Assembly: GCA_948944455.1 (NCBI GenBank) | Contig: CARBES010000002.1 | Span: 1-60,896, forward strand | Length of the DNA: 60,896 nt | DNA from: an uncultured Candidatus Saccharibacteria bacterium | Lineage (GTDB): Bacteria > Patescibacteriota > Saccharimonadia > Saccharimonadales > Saccharimonadaceae | Reading direction: 5' to 3' | Part shown: one piece after another, positions 49,581-58,678 of the stretch | Position numbering within the stretch: the first letter of the stretch is position 1 | Layout: each line of letters begins with the position of its first letter | The notes under the pieces: model-generated | Database searches by the model: none | Seen by the model: the letters and a program-made list of their open reading frames with translations, nothing else | What the model was told of the DNA's origin: nothing | Translations under genes and position numbers: made by a program

Positions 49581-50036
49581 TTATTGGCCTGTTGATCCGA
49601 ATCCGCCAGTGCGTTTGCCGTTTGCGTTATCTCCGTCAATTGTTAAAAACTTTTGGAACACCACTTGTGCTACACGATCCCCCTTCTTTATGCTTAGGTC
49701 GTGGTCTAAAACATTAAAAACCAACACCTGGAAGTGCCCATCATTGCTAGGATTTTGATAATAATCTGCATCAATTAGGCCTAATCCATTCGCAAGTACT
49801 AAGCCTTTGCTGGCGCCCGAGCTACGATTGAGCACGAAATAGCACTCGTCCGGCTGGCAGTAGGCCTTGAGCCCGGTTGGTATCAGAGTCGGTTTTTGCC
49901 CGAGCTGAAAAGGCGGTATCACCATGTCGACAGCAGACGCTATGTCATAAGCCGCGGCATGTGCTGTCGAACGCCTTGGCAAAACAATGTCTTTATCCTC
50001 CCAGCCCTTTGCCACCTCAAAACCTCGCATTTTCAT
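49581..50036 (-). CDS. dut: dUTP diphosphatase
   Basis: 151 aa homotrimeric dUTPase. Motifs: HAAAYDIAS (1), NRSSGASKGL (2), NGLGLIDADYYQN (3), KKGDRVAQVVF (4) and KRTGGFGSTGQ (5, P-loop-like end). Hydrolyses dUTP to dUMP, keeping uracil out of DNA. TAAGAT ends 6 nt before the ATG on minus. Confidence 0.95.
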   Translation of the reverse strand: MKMRGFEVAKGWEDKDIVLPRRSTAHAAAYDIASAVDMVIPPFQLGQKPTLIPTGLKAYCQPDECYFVLNRSSGASKGLVLANGLGLIDADYYQNPSNDGHFQVLVFNVLDHDLSIKKGDRVAQVVFQKFLTIDGDNANGKRTGGFGSTGQ

Positions 50037-50112
50037 ACCTCTATCTTAGCACATTTTAAACCATCCGTAGATTATTTTGCATGGTACAATGGTAGTTAGA
50101 AAGTAAGGGAAT

Positions 50113-50352
50113 ATGAAACGACCAGAGGTATATTTGACCAGAGAAATTACTCCAGCTAGTCTTGTGAAGATTTATGAGCAGCTCGGTGTACCGGCAGAGG
50201 GGAAGGTCGGCATTAAAATTTCTCTCGGCGAGCCCGGTAATCCGAACTACCTGAAACCAGAGCTCATTAAGGAAAATGGCGCCCACATTCTGCAACATGC
50301 TGCCGAACTTGGCCTCGGCTCGCGCGAGTATGAACTCATCGAAATTGATTAG
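50113..50352 (+). pseudogene. DUF362 protein with internal deletion, 79 aa
   Basis: Residues 1-53 (YLTREITPASLVKIYEQLG, KVGIKISLGEPGNPNYLKPEL) match the N-terminus of DUF362 proteins, and the last 25 (GAHILQHAAELGLGSREYEL) match their C-terminus, while about 290 residues normally lying between, including the ferredoxin-like cysteines, are missing. The frame is intact. Promoter TACAAT near 50085. It is a remnant or a trimmed miniprotein. Confidence 0.7.
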
Positions 50353-50391
50353 CCGTTTGGCATAGAACTCAAACCGTGTTATACTGAACCT

Positions 50392-50727
50392 ATGAAGCAT
50401 CATCACTGTCATTGCGGTTTGCATGACCAGATTCGGAAGTTCCGTGCGAAAAAACTCGGGTTTCTTGGAATGACTTTGATGATTGGTCATCTACTCTTTC
50501 ATGTCGTAGAATGCCTTATCTTGCCGGCGATTATCGTTGGTTTCGGTCATCATGACGACCATGCTGCACGCGCTGAAAGCGCTAGTGAGACGATCATTCG
50601 TATAGAGGAATTATTCTTTGCTGGTGAGTTGTCAGATAATGTTCTCAAAGTCGATTTACAGAAATATGGTGTTCTTGGGCTTTCGCCAGATTTTTCGCTG
50701 CCTCTACCCATTCTACCAAAATCTTAA
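50392..50727 (+). CDS. Small His-rich membrane protein, 111 aa
   Basis: Starts MKHHHCHCGLHDQIRKFRAK with a His/Cys cluster that could bind metal, then one membrane helix (GFLGMTLMIGHLLFHVVECLILPAIIVGFG), then HHDDH and a C-terminal region ending LPLPILPKS. TATACT (50380-50385) ends 6 nt before the ATG. No family recognised. Confidence 0.7.
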   Translation: MKHHHCHCGLHDQIRKFRAKKLGFLGMTLMIGHLLFHVVECLILPAIIVGFGHHDDHAARAESASETIIRIEELFFAGELSDNVLKVDLQKYGVLGLSPDFSLPLPILPKS

Positions 50728-50752
50728 AATCCTAGCGCCGGCGCTAGGATTT
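50727..50752. terminator. Bidirectional terminator palindrome
   Basis: A perfect 26-bp palindrome centred on GCCGGC with A-rich and T-rich flanks lies between the convergent 50392 and 50744 genes. Confidence 0.85.
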
Positions 50753-51430
50753 GAGGTCTCTAACCAACTCTTTATCTTCTAGGCTTATCCGGTAAGACTC
50801 GCGAATCTTTTGGATAGCTTTATTTTGCACCCAAGTATCTAAATTATTGTGTTTCAAGAAAACCAAAGTTGGTTCGCGGAATTTAGCAAAAGCCTCTGCG
50901 ATTAACCATGCTTGCGCCATTTTGACGTAATAGGCTTCCGATTTTACACTATTGACATTCTGTAAAACTTTTTCGATATAGCTATCGGTCAAAAAATAAT
51001 TCAACATCATGATTAGTCGAAAACGCTGCTCGAACTCATGTTGGCTCGTGCGGTAGTGCTCGATGAACCGCCAGAATTCCGGTAATTCGGCCGGCTTTAG
51101 CTTGAAACTAGCGCAGACCGAATCACAGACCGCCCAATTATCAATTTTCGGTACGAACCTTGCTAGCCAGTCTAGTCGTTCGGTAAGATTCATCTTTACA
51201 GTCGCGATAATAATCCCCTCAACCATGGTTTCCTCATAAAACTCATTTTGTACTCCATTAAGGAACTCTCGCCAACCATCTCGTGTCAATTCTCGGGCAA
51301 TCTTGCGCTGTTCTGGGATTCGCACACCAATAATGTTTACTGTGCCAGGACAGAGTCCGCTATGGAAATCTCGATATTTTAAATCTTGTTTCTCTTGTAA
51401 TCTCTGGATAATTTTCTCGCGCAAATTCAT
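50744..51430 (-). CDS. DNA alkylation repair enzyme (AlkD-like HEAT repeat)
   Basis: 228 aa, all-helical. Family motifs: GVRIPEQRKIARELTRDGW, YEETMVEGIIIATVK and WAVCDSVCASF, then the conserved YYVKMAQAWLIAEAF helix. AlkD-like enzymes remove bulky N3/N7-alkylated bases. TATAAT ends 6 nt before the ATG, so leaderless. Confidence 0.92.
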   Translation of the reverse strand: MNLREKIIQRLQEKQDLKYRDFHSGLCPGTVNIIGVRIPEQRKIARELTRDGWREFLNGVQNEFYEETMVEGIIIATVKMNLTERLDWLARFVPKIDNWAVCDSVCASFKLKPAELPEFWRFIEHYRTSQHEFEQRFRLIMMLNYFLTDSYIEKVLQNVNSVKSEAYYVKMAQAWLIAEAFAKFREPTLVFLKHNNLDTWVQNKAIQKIRESYRISLEDKELVRDLKS

Positions 51431-51460
51431 AAATATATTATACTAGAGGAAAGGAGGTTC

Positions 51461-52879
51461 ATGAAACTATACTTTTACGGGTTCATCATGTTATTTCGGA
51501 AATTTATTTTACGCCAAAATACTGGGCGCGTAATCTGCCGTTTTGCCGAGAGAATGGGCGTAGTTTATATTAAAGTTGCACAGATTTTAGCCATGCAGAA
51601 CGTTGGCGAAATTTTTACCGAAGTCGATCGCAAGCAGCTCGCGCAGATTTGTGATCATTGTCAACCCTTGCCTTTTTTCAAAATTCAGCGCCAGCTCGAA
51701 CGGGAATACGGTTGCCCTATTGACGAGAAATTTCAGTCGATTGATCCGGAACCGCTCGGCTCGGCTTCGATTTCGCAAGTTCACCGCGCCGTGTTAAAAA
51801 CCGGTGAGGTTGTTGCTGTAAAAGTTAAACGTGCCGACCTTTCGCGCTGGATAGACCGGGACATTCGTCAGATTCGTCACGTTGTTCATCGTTTTGGCCG
51901 GCTAGTTAGTTTTCGGAATTTTCTTGGCAGTGATAAGGCGCTCGATAACTATCTTGATTGGATCGTTCAGGAGACCGATTTTGCTAATGAATGTAAGAAC
52001 ATTGCTAGCTATCAGGCTTTTGCTGAGAGCGTAAATGGTAAAATTCCTGGTACAGCTCAGATTAAGGTTCCGCAGCTTTTCCCGGATCTCTGTACACCGA
52101 GCGTGATTGTTATGGAGTTTATTTCCTCGCCTACCATTAATCAGCTCCCGTTGAGTGCTGAGAACAAACAACGCATTGCTCGGGCCGAAAACGATTATAT
52201 TCGACTTTCGTTTTATGCCTTATTTCACAAAATGCCAGTCGTCTTCCATGGAGATCCGCATGGCGGCAACATCTATCTTGACGAAGCGGGGAACATTGGG
52301 TTTCTGGATATGGGGCTGATCTTCGAATTTAGCCCCGAAGAGTCTGAACTCACCCGTCAACTTTTTCTAAATGCTTATACCAGTAAAGTTGATCGGATCG
52401 TGGATTATCTGTTTGCTGATAGTGAATTTGAAAATGTTGACCGGGCTCAGCTAACCTATGATATGCGGATGAAGATCTCGCAGCTACATGAGATGCCGGT
52501 GGCGCAATTTTTCGTTGAGATGATTGGCGTATTTACGCAATATGATATGGCAGTACCGCCTTTTCTTTTCAAAATGGCCAAAGCTTTCTTGGCGCTTTTC
52601 GGACTCGGCACGATTACTGGTAATGTTGCTGACACTAAGGATCTACTAGCTGATCAGGTCGTAGACTTCTACATACGTCGCACTACCAATGATATGCGTA
52701 GGACACTAAGGAGTGGTCTAAGGCTTGCTCCGCAGGTTGCTGGGATTACTTTAGAGCGAGGGCTGTTGGGCGGTCTTAGCTCGGGGTTGGCCGGCCTAGC
52801 CGACTTCGGTCAACAACTCCAGGCTACCGCTGAAAATTGTCAGGAAGCCCTAGAACTGCTCGGAACGGAAATGAGATGA
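51461..52879 (+). CDS. ABC1/UbiB atypical protein kinase-like protein
   Basis: 472 aa. KVAQILAMQ corresponds to the KxGQ motif of UbiB; EPLGSASISQVHRAVLKTGEVVAVKVKR is the Ala-rich nucleotide loop and Lys; ETDFANECKN, VVFHGDPHGGNIYLD (catalytic) and GFLDMGLI (metal Asp) follow. Such proteins support quinone or lipid metabolism as ATPases. Strong AAAGGAGG before ATG 51461. The 3' end overlaps the next gene (ATGA). Confidence 0.88.
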   Translation: MKLYFYGFIMLFRKFILRQNTGRVICRFAERMGVVYIKVAQILAMQNVGEIFTEVDRKQLAQICDHCQPLPFFKIQRQLEREYGCPIDEKFQSIDPEPLGSASISQVHRAVLKTGEVVAVKVKRADLSRWIDRDIRQIRHVVHRFGRLVSFRNFLGSDKALDNYLDWIVQETDFANECKNIASYQAFAESVNGKIPGTAQIKVPQLFPDLCTPSVIVMEFISSPTINQLPLSAENKQRIARAENDYIRLSFYALFHKMPVVFHGDPHGGNIYLDEAGNIGFLDMGLIFEFSPEESELTRQLFLNAYTSKVDRIVDYLFADSEFENVDRAQLTYDMRMKISQLHEMPVAQFFVEMIGVFTQYDMAVPPFLFKMAKAFLALFGLGTITGNVADTKDLLADQVVDFYIRRTTNDMRRTLRSGLRLAPQVAGITLERGLLGGLSSGLAGLADFGQQLQATAENCQEALELLGTEMR

Positions 52880-53094
52880 TCTACGAAATCACTGTTAAGC
52901 CTAATTCGAAAAAAGGACCGCTTGTTGTCGCGGATGGTGATAGGTTGACGGTTTTTCTGCGCGAAAAACCGGTTGATGGCGAGGCTAACGCAGCTCTTAT
53001 TAAGATTTTGTCGAAACACTTTAATGTGGCGAAAACGCGGATTACTATTAAGCGCGGAAATACCTCCCGCAAGAAGCTGGTTGAGATAGAATAA
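52876..53094 (+). CDS. DUF167 (YggU-like) protein
   Basis: 72 aa from ATG 52876, which overlaps the upstream TGA. ITVKPNSKKGPLV, LREKPVDGEANAALIKILSKHF and RITIKRGNTSRKK are the DUF167 hallmarks. Function unknown; often near membrane-protein genes. Confidence 0.92.
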   Translation: MIYEITVKPNSKKGPLVVADGDRLTVFLREKPVDGEANAALIKILSKHFNVAKTRITIKRGNTSRKKLVEIE

Positions 53095-53246
53095 TCATAA
53101 TGTTGTGTTATTCTCCTTTTTGAAGTAATTTCCGGCCGGACTAGATCTATTCTTTAAATGAAGTGAGGTTTATCGGGCTGATAAAAGAGAAATTATTACA
53201 ACGTTAGAATTATTATGCTACAATAGAACTAATCAAGGGAGGCAAA

Positions 53247-53447
53247 ATGAAGATCAATAGCATCTATATCGGTGGCTGGTTCCAGCGCACCATGCTGCAG
53301 TTGTCGGAGATATATGATTTCTTGCGTGATGCAGGTTCGCAGCTAAAACTTAACAAACGTAAGCTCGCTGAATTGCGTGATGCACTTTCAATCGGCAGCA
53401 TCGAGTATGGCGTAGCCGGAGAGGAATATGTTAGCTTTTTTGACTAG
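53247..53447 (+). CDS. Small conserved-looking protein, 66 aa
   Basis: ATG 53247 follows GGGAGG. Starts MKINSIYIGGWFQRTMLQLSEIYDF; mostly helical. Its last 20 bp overlap the next gene in another frame, implying translational coupling and a joint role. Family not recognised. Confidence 0.7.
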   Translation: MKINSIYIGGWFQRTMLQLSEIYDFLRDAGSQLKLNKRKLAELRDALSIGSIEYGVAGEEYVSFFD

Positions 53448-54429
53448 CGAGCAAATTCGGGTGAAGATCTTCGAAGATGGACTAATCATCGTAAGCAGTG
53501 ATCGAGTTTCTGAAGAGACTATGTTTGCTGATATTGAACGGCTGAAGGCTTATTACGAAAATCGCCTCTCTCCAGCTATTAACTATCTTTTTAGCCTCGG
53601 TGCGCCAGTCCCGAAAGAGCTTGCCGGGATCGAAAATATCTACCCTTACTTTATCGTTTGCAATAACGCGAAGCGCGAAGAAATTGCTGAGTTGCTTTCG
53701 AGAACAGAACGCCAAAAATATTTTGAGTTTGACAACAAAAATTACAGTGTTTTGCGCGGCGATAAGTACTATTTTATAAATAATAAGAAGACTAATATTG
53801 GTAACGTCGAGCGTTATATTGAGGAACAAGTCTTTATCCGTGAGTTTAAGGGGCAGCTACATCGTTATCTAAACCTTCACCGTATTATCTGGGAAAAGAT
53901 TGACGCCGTTAAGGATCGCGCCCGTGTCAAAGGTAGTGATGTTGTAAAATTTACAACAAAACTGGAGGGATACTCGAAGACGGTTACGCTCATTGAGGGT
54001 CGAATTAATCAGATGTCGACATATATCTCGACGCGCGAGCGCATTGCGAAGGAGGATGGCGACCTAGTCGACTTTTTGGCGATTTCCGGCTATCGTTACG
54101 AAACTCTGCGCGATACTCTAGAATACATTAAGGATCTTTGGGATATGACGCAAAGTTATGTAAACTCCGCCCTGAAGCTTTTCGACGGTATTAAGCAAGA
54201 TATTACTTCTAGCTCGATCAATAGCCTTACTATCGTAACTGCAATGTCGGCTGGTGCGGCGATTATCAACCTATTTACTGAATCTGAACCGAGTTTTACC
54301 ACCTTTGGCTTTATCTACTTCTTTATTCTGGCCTTTGTCGGTTGGGCAGCAACCAAGATTCTGTCCTATGTTGCGCGCAAACGCAAGTATGAAATTTCGG
54401 ACGTCGAATACGATAGGAATATTAAATAA
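53428..54429 (+). CDS. Membrane protein with RMD1/CorA-like architecture, 333 aa
   Basis: A soluble alpha/beta N-terminal domain (1-130), long helices (150-270), and two C-terminal membrane helices (SLTIVTAMSAGAAIINLF and FIYFFILAFVGWAATKILSYV) with a short loop. This matches the general build of CorA-like/RMD1 (DUF155) proteins, but a GMN motif is absent, so ion transport is not supported. Coupled to the 53247 gene. Confidence 0.6.
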   Translation: MLAFLTSEQIRVKIFEDGLIIVSSDRVSEETMFADIERLKAYYENRLSPAINYLFSLGAPVPKELAGIENIYPYFIVCNNAKREEIAELLSRTERQKYFEFDNKNYSVLRGDKYYFINNKKTNIGNVERYIEEQVFIREFKGQLHRYLNLHRIIWEKIDAVKDRARVKGSDVVKFTTKLEGYSKTVTLIEGRINQMSTYISTRERIAKEDGDLVDFLAISGYRYETLRDTLEYIKDLWDMTQSYVNSALKLFDGIKQDITSSSINSLTIVTAMSAGAAIINLFTESEPSFTTFGFIYFFILAFVGWAATKILSYVARKRKYEISDVEYDRNIK

Positions 54430-54438
54430 AGGAATCAA

Positions 54439-55677
54439 ATGAAACGAATATTATCTAGTATTTTCTTAGCCTTAGCGACCGTGACCATGTTTGGTGCGCC
54501 GGTGTTCGCCGAAGGGAATGTCGCGCCGCAGTCTGAGCGAAAAGCCATCGAGCCGACCTTTTCGGAAGAAGTCAACGAACAGGCCAACTATGTCAAGCTT
54601 CGCTTTGGTAAGAATCAACTTTTCGCAGGGAATAATCTTGATATTAATGCGAAATCCGGTGGCCTGCTTTTTGCTTTTGGTAACCAACTTCAACTTGGTG
54701 CTGAGTCAGAATATTCTTTTGTTGCGGGTAACCTAATTAACTATTCTGCTACAACCGAAAAAGACCTCTTCATTGCTGGTAATATTGTTGATGTGAAATC
54801 TGATGCAAAAATCGGTCGCGATGTTTATGCAGCGGGTTATCGCGTGATTTTGTCTAGTAATTTACGAGGCGATTTTTCCGCTGGAGCAGACCAAGTTGTC
54901 TTGCGTGACGTCGAGGTTGCTGGTAATGTCAATCTTGATGCCGCTAATATTTTCTTCGAGGGAAACATTTCAATCGCTGGCACGCTTTCTTACAATAATG
55001 ACGCTCAGGTCCATGGCTTAGATAATGTTAAGGCGGCTAAAGTAGAGACCTATGTTGCGCCAAACTACACACTCACGGCGGCGGAGCTTTGGCTCTCGAA
55101 GCTGATGAGCATTATTAGCTTTGTGCTGGCCGCCGTGGTTGTATTAGCATTTTCGGCTCGCCTACGCAAGCAAGTCGCTGGCGAAAAAGCCGTGCAGGCT
55201 TTTGGTGCCAATCTTGTAGCGGGTTTCGTGGTGCTGTTGTTGGTGCCGATCGTTAGTATCCTTTTGTTGATGTCTTATTTTGCTGCTCCGCTCGGTATCA
55301 TGATGATTCTCATGTATATCATTATGATTTATCTAGCTCAGGCTCTCGCTGGCGCATGGCTAGGCCATGTAATCGTCGCCAAACTTTTGCGTAGCCAGGC
55401 ACATATCTTTATCGAAACAATTATCGGTATTATTGTTTTGGTTTGTTGTTCTATGATTCCGGGGCTTAATGTGATTACTACATTCCTAGCTATCTTGCTT
55501 GGTCTAGGTATTATTGTGCGTGCAGTTAAGCCAGGGAAAAATAACGAAGCCGAAGCTGCGCCTGTAGACTCTCCGATTGAGAAGAGGCCTAAAGTTGCTA
55601 AGGCATCTAAGAGTACTAAAGCTAAGAATAATACGCAAAAATCCAAATCTTCAAAACCGAAAAAGGACCAGAAATAG
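54439..55677 (+). CDS. Bactofilin-like beta-helix membrane protein, 412 aa
   Basis: Signal peptide (MKRILSSIFLALATVTMFGAPVFA), then a repeating hydrophobic pattern typical of right-handed beta-helix polymer-forming domains (FAFGNQLQLGAESEYSFVAG, DLFIAGNIVDVKSDAKIGRD, NVNLDAANIFFEGNISIAG), four membrane helices (about 220-360) and a Lys/Ser/Ala tail. Could form an extracytoplasmic scaffold. AGGAAT 10 nt before ATG. Confidence 0.78.
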   Translation: MKRILSSIFLALATVTMFGAPVFAEGNVAPQSERKAIEPTFSEEVNEQANYVKLRFGKNQLFAGNNLDINAKSGGLLFAFGNQLQLGAESEYSFVAGNLINYSATTEKDLFIAGNIVDVKSDAKIGRDVYAAGYRVILSSNLRGDFSAGADQVVLRDVEVAGNVNLDAANIFFEGNISIAGTLSYNNDAQVHGLDNVKAAKVETYVAPNYTLTAAELWLSKLMSIISFVLAAVVVLAFSARLRKQVAGEKAVQAFGANLVAGFVVLLLVPIVSILLLMSYFAAPLGIMMILMYIIMIYLAQALAGAWLGHVIVAKLLRSQAHIFIETIIGIIVLVCCSMIPGLNVITTFLAILLGLGIIVRAVKPGKNNEAEAAPVDSPIEKRPKVAKASKSTKAKNNTQKSKSSKPKKDQK

Positions 55678-55678
55678 T

Positions 55679-56326
55679 ATGCACGAGAGCTGGAAAGAGT
55701 TTTTGGATTCGGAATTTGCAAAACCTTATTTTCAGGAGCTAAGCAAATTCCTGCACGAGGCCTACGAGACTAAAACTGTCTTTCCAGCTAAACCCCAAGT
55801 TTTTCGCGCTTTTACCACCGATCTGGCTAAGGTGAAAGTAGTCATCTTGGGTCAAGACCCCTATCACACTCCCGGTGCGGCGCATGGTTTAGCCTTCTCG
55901 GTACCAAATTCGCAACCTATCCCGCCATCGCTGGTAAATATTTACAAGGAGATTGACGACGAGTATGGTAGTCATGCGAACCCGACTGGCAACCTTAAAC
56001 CTTGGCAAGAGCAGGGTGTGTTGCTACTTAATAATGTGCTAACCGTCGAGGCGCACAAAGCTGGTTCACATCGCGGTCACGGCTGGGAAACTTTTACCCA
56101 AGCTACGGTTGAATATTTGAACGAAAAGTCTAAGCACCTTGTCTTTTTGCTTTGGGGACGTGATGCTCGCAATAAAAAGAGTTTGATTGACACTAGCAAA
56201 CATTTAATCCTTGAATCGCCACACCCCTCTCCGCTCTCGGCCTTTAGCGGTTTCTTTGGCAATGGTCATTTTAAGAAGGCAAATGATTTCTTGCATGAGC
56301 ATGGGCTAGAAGAAATTATTTGGTAA
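55679..56326 (+). CDS. ung: Uracil-DNA glycosylase
   Basis: 215 aa from ATG 55679, directly after the upstream stop. VVILGQDPYHTPGAAHGLAFSV holds the catalytic Asp and water-activating loop; GVLLLNNVLTVEAHKAGSH and LVFLLWGRDAR follow, and HPSPLSAFSGFFG is the DNA-intercalating loop. Excises uracil from DNA, complementing the dUTPase of this window. Confidence 0.96.
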   Translation: MHESWKEFLDSEFAKPYFQELSKFLHEAYETKTVFPAKPQVFRAFTTDLAKVKVVILGQDPYHTPGAAHGLAFSVPNSQPIPPSLVNIYKEIDDEYGSHANPTGNLKPWQEQGVLLLNNVLTVEAHKAGSHRGHGWETFTQATVEYLNEKSKHLVFLLWGRDARNKKSLIDTSKHLILESPHPSPLSAFSGFFGNGHFKKANDFLHEHGLEEIIW

Positions 56327-56452
56327 TTGGCTGGTGTGTCATTTTTGAAATAGTCTGCGCCGAAGTTCGATGCCTCTAGACCTACAATCTTCATTGTGGT
56401 CTAATCTAAAACTTCAAGAATCGACAAAATGTGATTTTTAATGCGGATATAC

Positions 56453-56482
56453 TTGTTATTTTGAGAAAAATTTTGTTATACT
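56453..56482 (+). promoter_or_regulatory. Promoter of the cutinase-like gene
   Basis: TTGTTA (56453-56458), 18-bp spacer, TATACT (56477-56482), followed by a GCGGAGG ribosome site at 56510-56516 before ATG 56521. Confidence 0.65.
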
Positions 56483-56520
56483 TCGCGACATAATACCAAT
56501 TAACCTTCCGCGGAGGAAAC

Positions 56521-58653
56521 ATGAGGCAATTTTTCCTATCATTAACCTATAAGCTACATCGAAAGCTCTGGACGCAATCTCAGTATTCTAGCGCACTATG
56601 CCGCAGGCTTAGCAAGCTACGCAGCAGCTCGTATTGCCGAAGTCGTCTGATTCTGGCTGGGCTTTTTCTGACCGCCTATGCTCTAAACTTTGCCATGTTA
56701 CGGCCAGTACTAGCCCTAGATAATGGTTGCCCGGACGTGCAATTTGTCTTTGCGCGCGGTTCGGGCGAACCACTCGGTGGCCCTAGCAATACGGCTTGGC
56801 AAGACGCCATTCAGGCGGAACTAGCCGGCTCAAGTCTAAAGTTCAATTTTTACGAGCTCGGTAGTCAAAAAATATCCGGCTACCAATACCCGGCCGTTGC
56901 TGTGAGTGGTGATCTCGATGGAATTGGTAACCTTCTCGGCGCCTACGTAAGTGGCGGCGCGGCTTTTGACTTTGGCGCCAGCGTCCAGCAGGGTCAAGGT
57001 GAACTCAAAGCTTTTGTTGAGCAAATTTCCGCCAGCTGTCCGCAGACAAAATTCGTGCTTGGTGGTTATTCTCAGGGTGCGATGTTGATTTCTGGCCTGC
57101 TCGATCAGCTTGATTCGACCAAAATTGCTTATGTGGCAACCTTTGGCGACCCCAAACTTTACCTCCCCGAAGGTGAGCTAAAACATAGCCATACTAGCAA
57201 CCGCCAACCAAGCAGCTATCGCCAGATTCCTGAGGCCTGCTTAGGTAAGAACCTCTCTTCCTATCGTGAGCACGTTCCGGATTGTTATGCTTACGAAGGA
57301 GTGCTTGGCGGTTATCGCCCTTACCAACCGACCGGCTACCAGGGCAAACTCGGTACATGGTGTAACGATCACGATATTATGTGTAGCTCTGGCTTCAGTA
57401 TTTCAGATCATACAGCTTACGTTTCGACTCATCTCTATGAAGATGCGGCGCGGGTGATTGTTGATCGTCTCTCTACTGCCTTTCCTAATCATGTCGTAAT
57501 TACTACGAACACAGCAACCACTTCGCATGATGTGGCGGTCTTAATCGACTCGACCTCCTCAATGTCGTCATTAATTAATCACTATAAAACTGAAGCTAAG
57601 AATCTTGCTGAGCGTGTTCTGGCGTCGGGCGGTCGAATTGCTTTGTTTGAGTTTCGTGATTTGAAGGATCCATTCCAGACTCGTCGGCATTGCGATTTTT
57701 CTTGCACCCTAGAAGAATTTTCCGAACGAATTGACGCAATTAGGACCGACGCTGGCGGCGATGAGCCTGAGTCGGCCCTCTCGGCTTTGCTCACAACCAT
57801 GAACTCGCTGGCCTGGAAATCCGGTGCTACGAAGTCAATCGTTCTGCTGACTGATGCCAGTTATCTTTCTCCTGACCGCGACGGAACTACTCTGAATCAG
57901 GTTGTCTTGCGTAGCTTAGAAATTGACCCAGTTAATATTTATTTTATTGGACCAGCTAAACTCGGTTCCAAATATACCGAGCTCACCTCTTTGACTGGCG
58001 GACAAATCTTCAGCGCCACGACCGAGCTTGAGCTCTCTACGGAGTCGATTCTCGGGCGCCCGGTAGCGAAAATGGCCTTGTCCGAATATGCAGGTTCAGC
58101 CGGTTCCGAATTTGTCTTTGATGCCTCAAGTCCGCACAGCGTTAACGGTGGAGGGCTAAATTTTGACTGGGACCTGGATGGTGATGGTATCTTTGAACTC
58201 TCCGATGCTGGTGCGGTCGTCCGGCATGTCTATGACGAGCCTATCTCGGGCTTCGTCCAAGTACGCGTGCGTGAGGGTAAGTTATCAAGCACAATGTCAG
58301 CCAAACTTTCCGTAACTTCGGACGGTCGGATTAAACTCTCGACGATTTCCGAGCTGTCTGCTACGCTTCTCTCGGAATCTTCTGCTCGTGTCTCTTTTCG
58401 GACCGATGCCGACAAAGTCCTCCTGGCAGTCAATGATGCAGCGCTGGGCTTTCTAGTCGTTGACCAGCGTGAATTTACCCTAGGCGACCTTACGAGTTCG
58501 GTCGACCTAACTTTGACGCCATATTCTAGTGACGGCCGTAAGGGAATCTCGCGCACGCTTAAAATCGACCCAGTTCTAAGGTTAGTCTCTGATTCGGATG
58601 TTACCGTGAGTCTAACCATTCCGACTACGCCCAACACCGGCTTAAAACTGTAG
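56521..58653 (+). CDS. Secreted cutinase-like hydrolase with VWA and PKD domains
   Basis: 710 aa. A basic N-terminus and a membrane helix (LILAGLFLTAYALNFAMLRPVLA, about 40-62) act as signal or anchor. Residues 65-315 are a cutinase-type alpha/beta hydrolase: VQFVFARGSGE, nucleophile Ser in VLGGYSQGAML, Asp in CNDHDIMC and His in SDHTAYV, plus paired cysteines. A VWA domain follows (AVLIDSTSSMSSL MIDAS), then a PKD-like domain (FDWDLDGDGIFE), then a beta-rich end that stops at TPNTGLKL, an NTG motif without the usual membrane anchor. Confidence 0.85.
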   Translation: MRQFFLSLTYKLHRKLWTQSQYSSALCRRLSKLRSSSYCRSRLILAGLFLTAYALNFAMLRPVLALDNGCPDVQFVFARGSGEPLGGPSNTAWQDAIQAELAGSSLKFNFYELGSQKISGYQYPAVAVSGDLDGIGNLLGAYVSGGAAFDFGASVQQGQGELKAFVEQISASCPQTKFVLGGYSQGAMLISGLLDQLDSTKIAYVATFGDPKLYLPEGELKHSHTSNRQPSSYRQIPEACLGKNLSSYREHVPDCYAYEGVLGGYRPYQPTGYQGKLGTWCNDHDIMCSSGFSISDHTAYVSTHLYEDAARVIVDRLSTAFPNHVVITTNTATTSHDVAVLIDSTSSMSSLINHYKTEAKNLAERVLASGGRIALFEFRDLKDPFQTRRHCDFSCTLEEFSERIDAIRTDAGGDEPESALSALLTTMNSLAWKSGATKSIVLLTDASYLSPDRDGTTLNQVVLRSLEIDPVNIYFIGPAKLGSKYTELTSLTGGQIFSATTELELSTESILGRPVAKMALSEYAGSAGSEFVFDASSPHSVNGGGLNFDWDLDGDGIFELSDAGAVVRHVYDEPISGFVQVRVREGKLSSTMSAKLSVTSDGRIKLSTISELSATLLSESSARVSFRTDADKVLLAVNDAALGFLVVDQREFTLGDLTSSVDLTLTPYSSDGRKGISRTLKIDPVLRLVSDSDVTVSLTIPTTPNTGLKL

Positions 58654-58678
58654 ACTTTAAGAAAGCAGATATCGTCTA

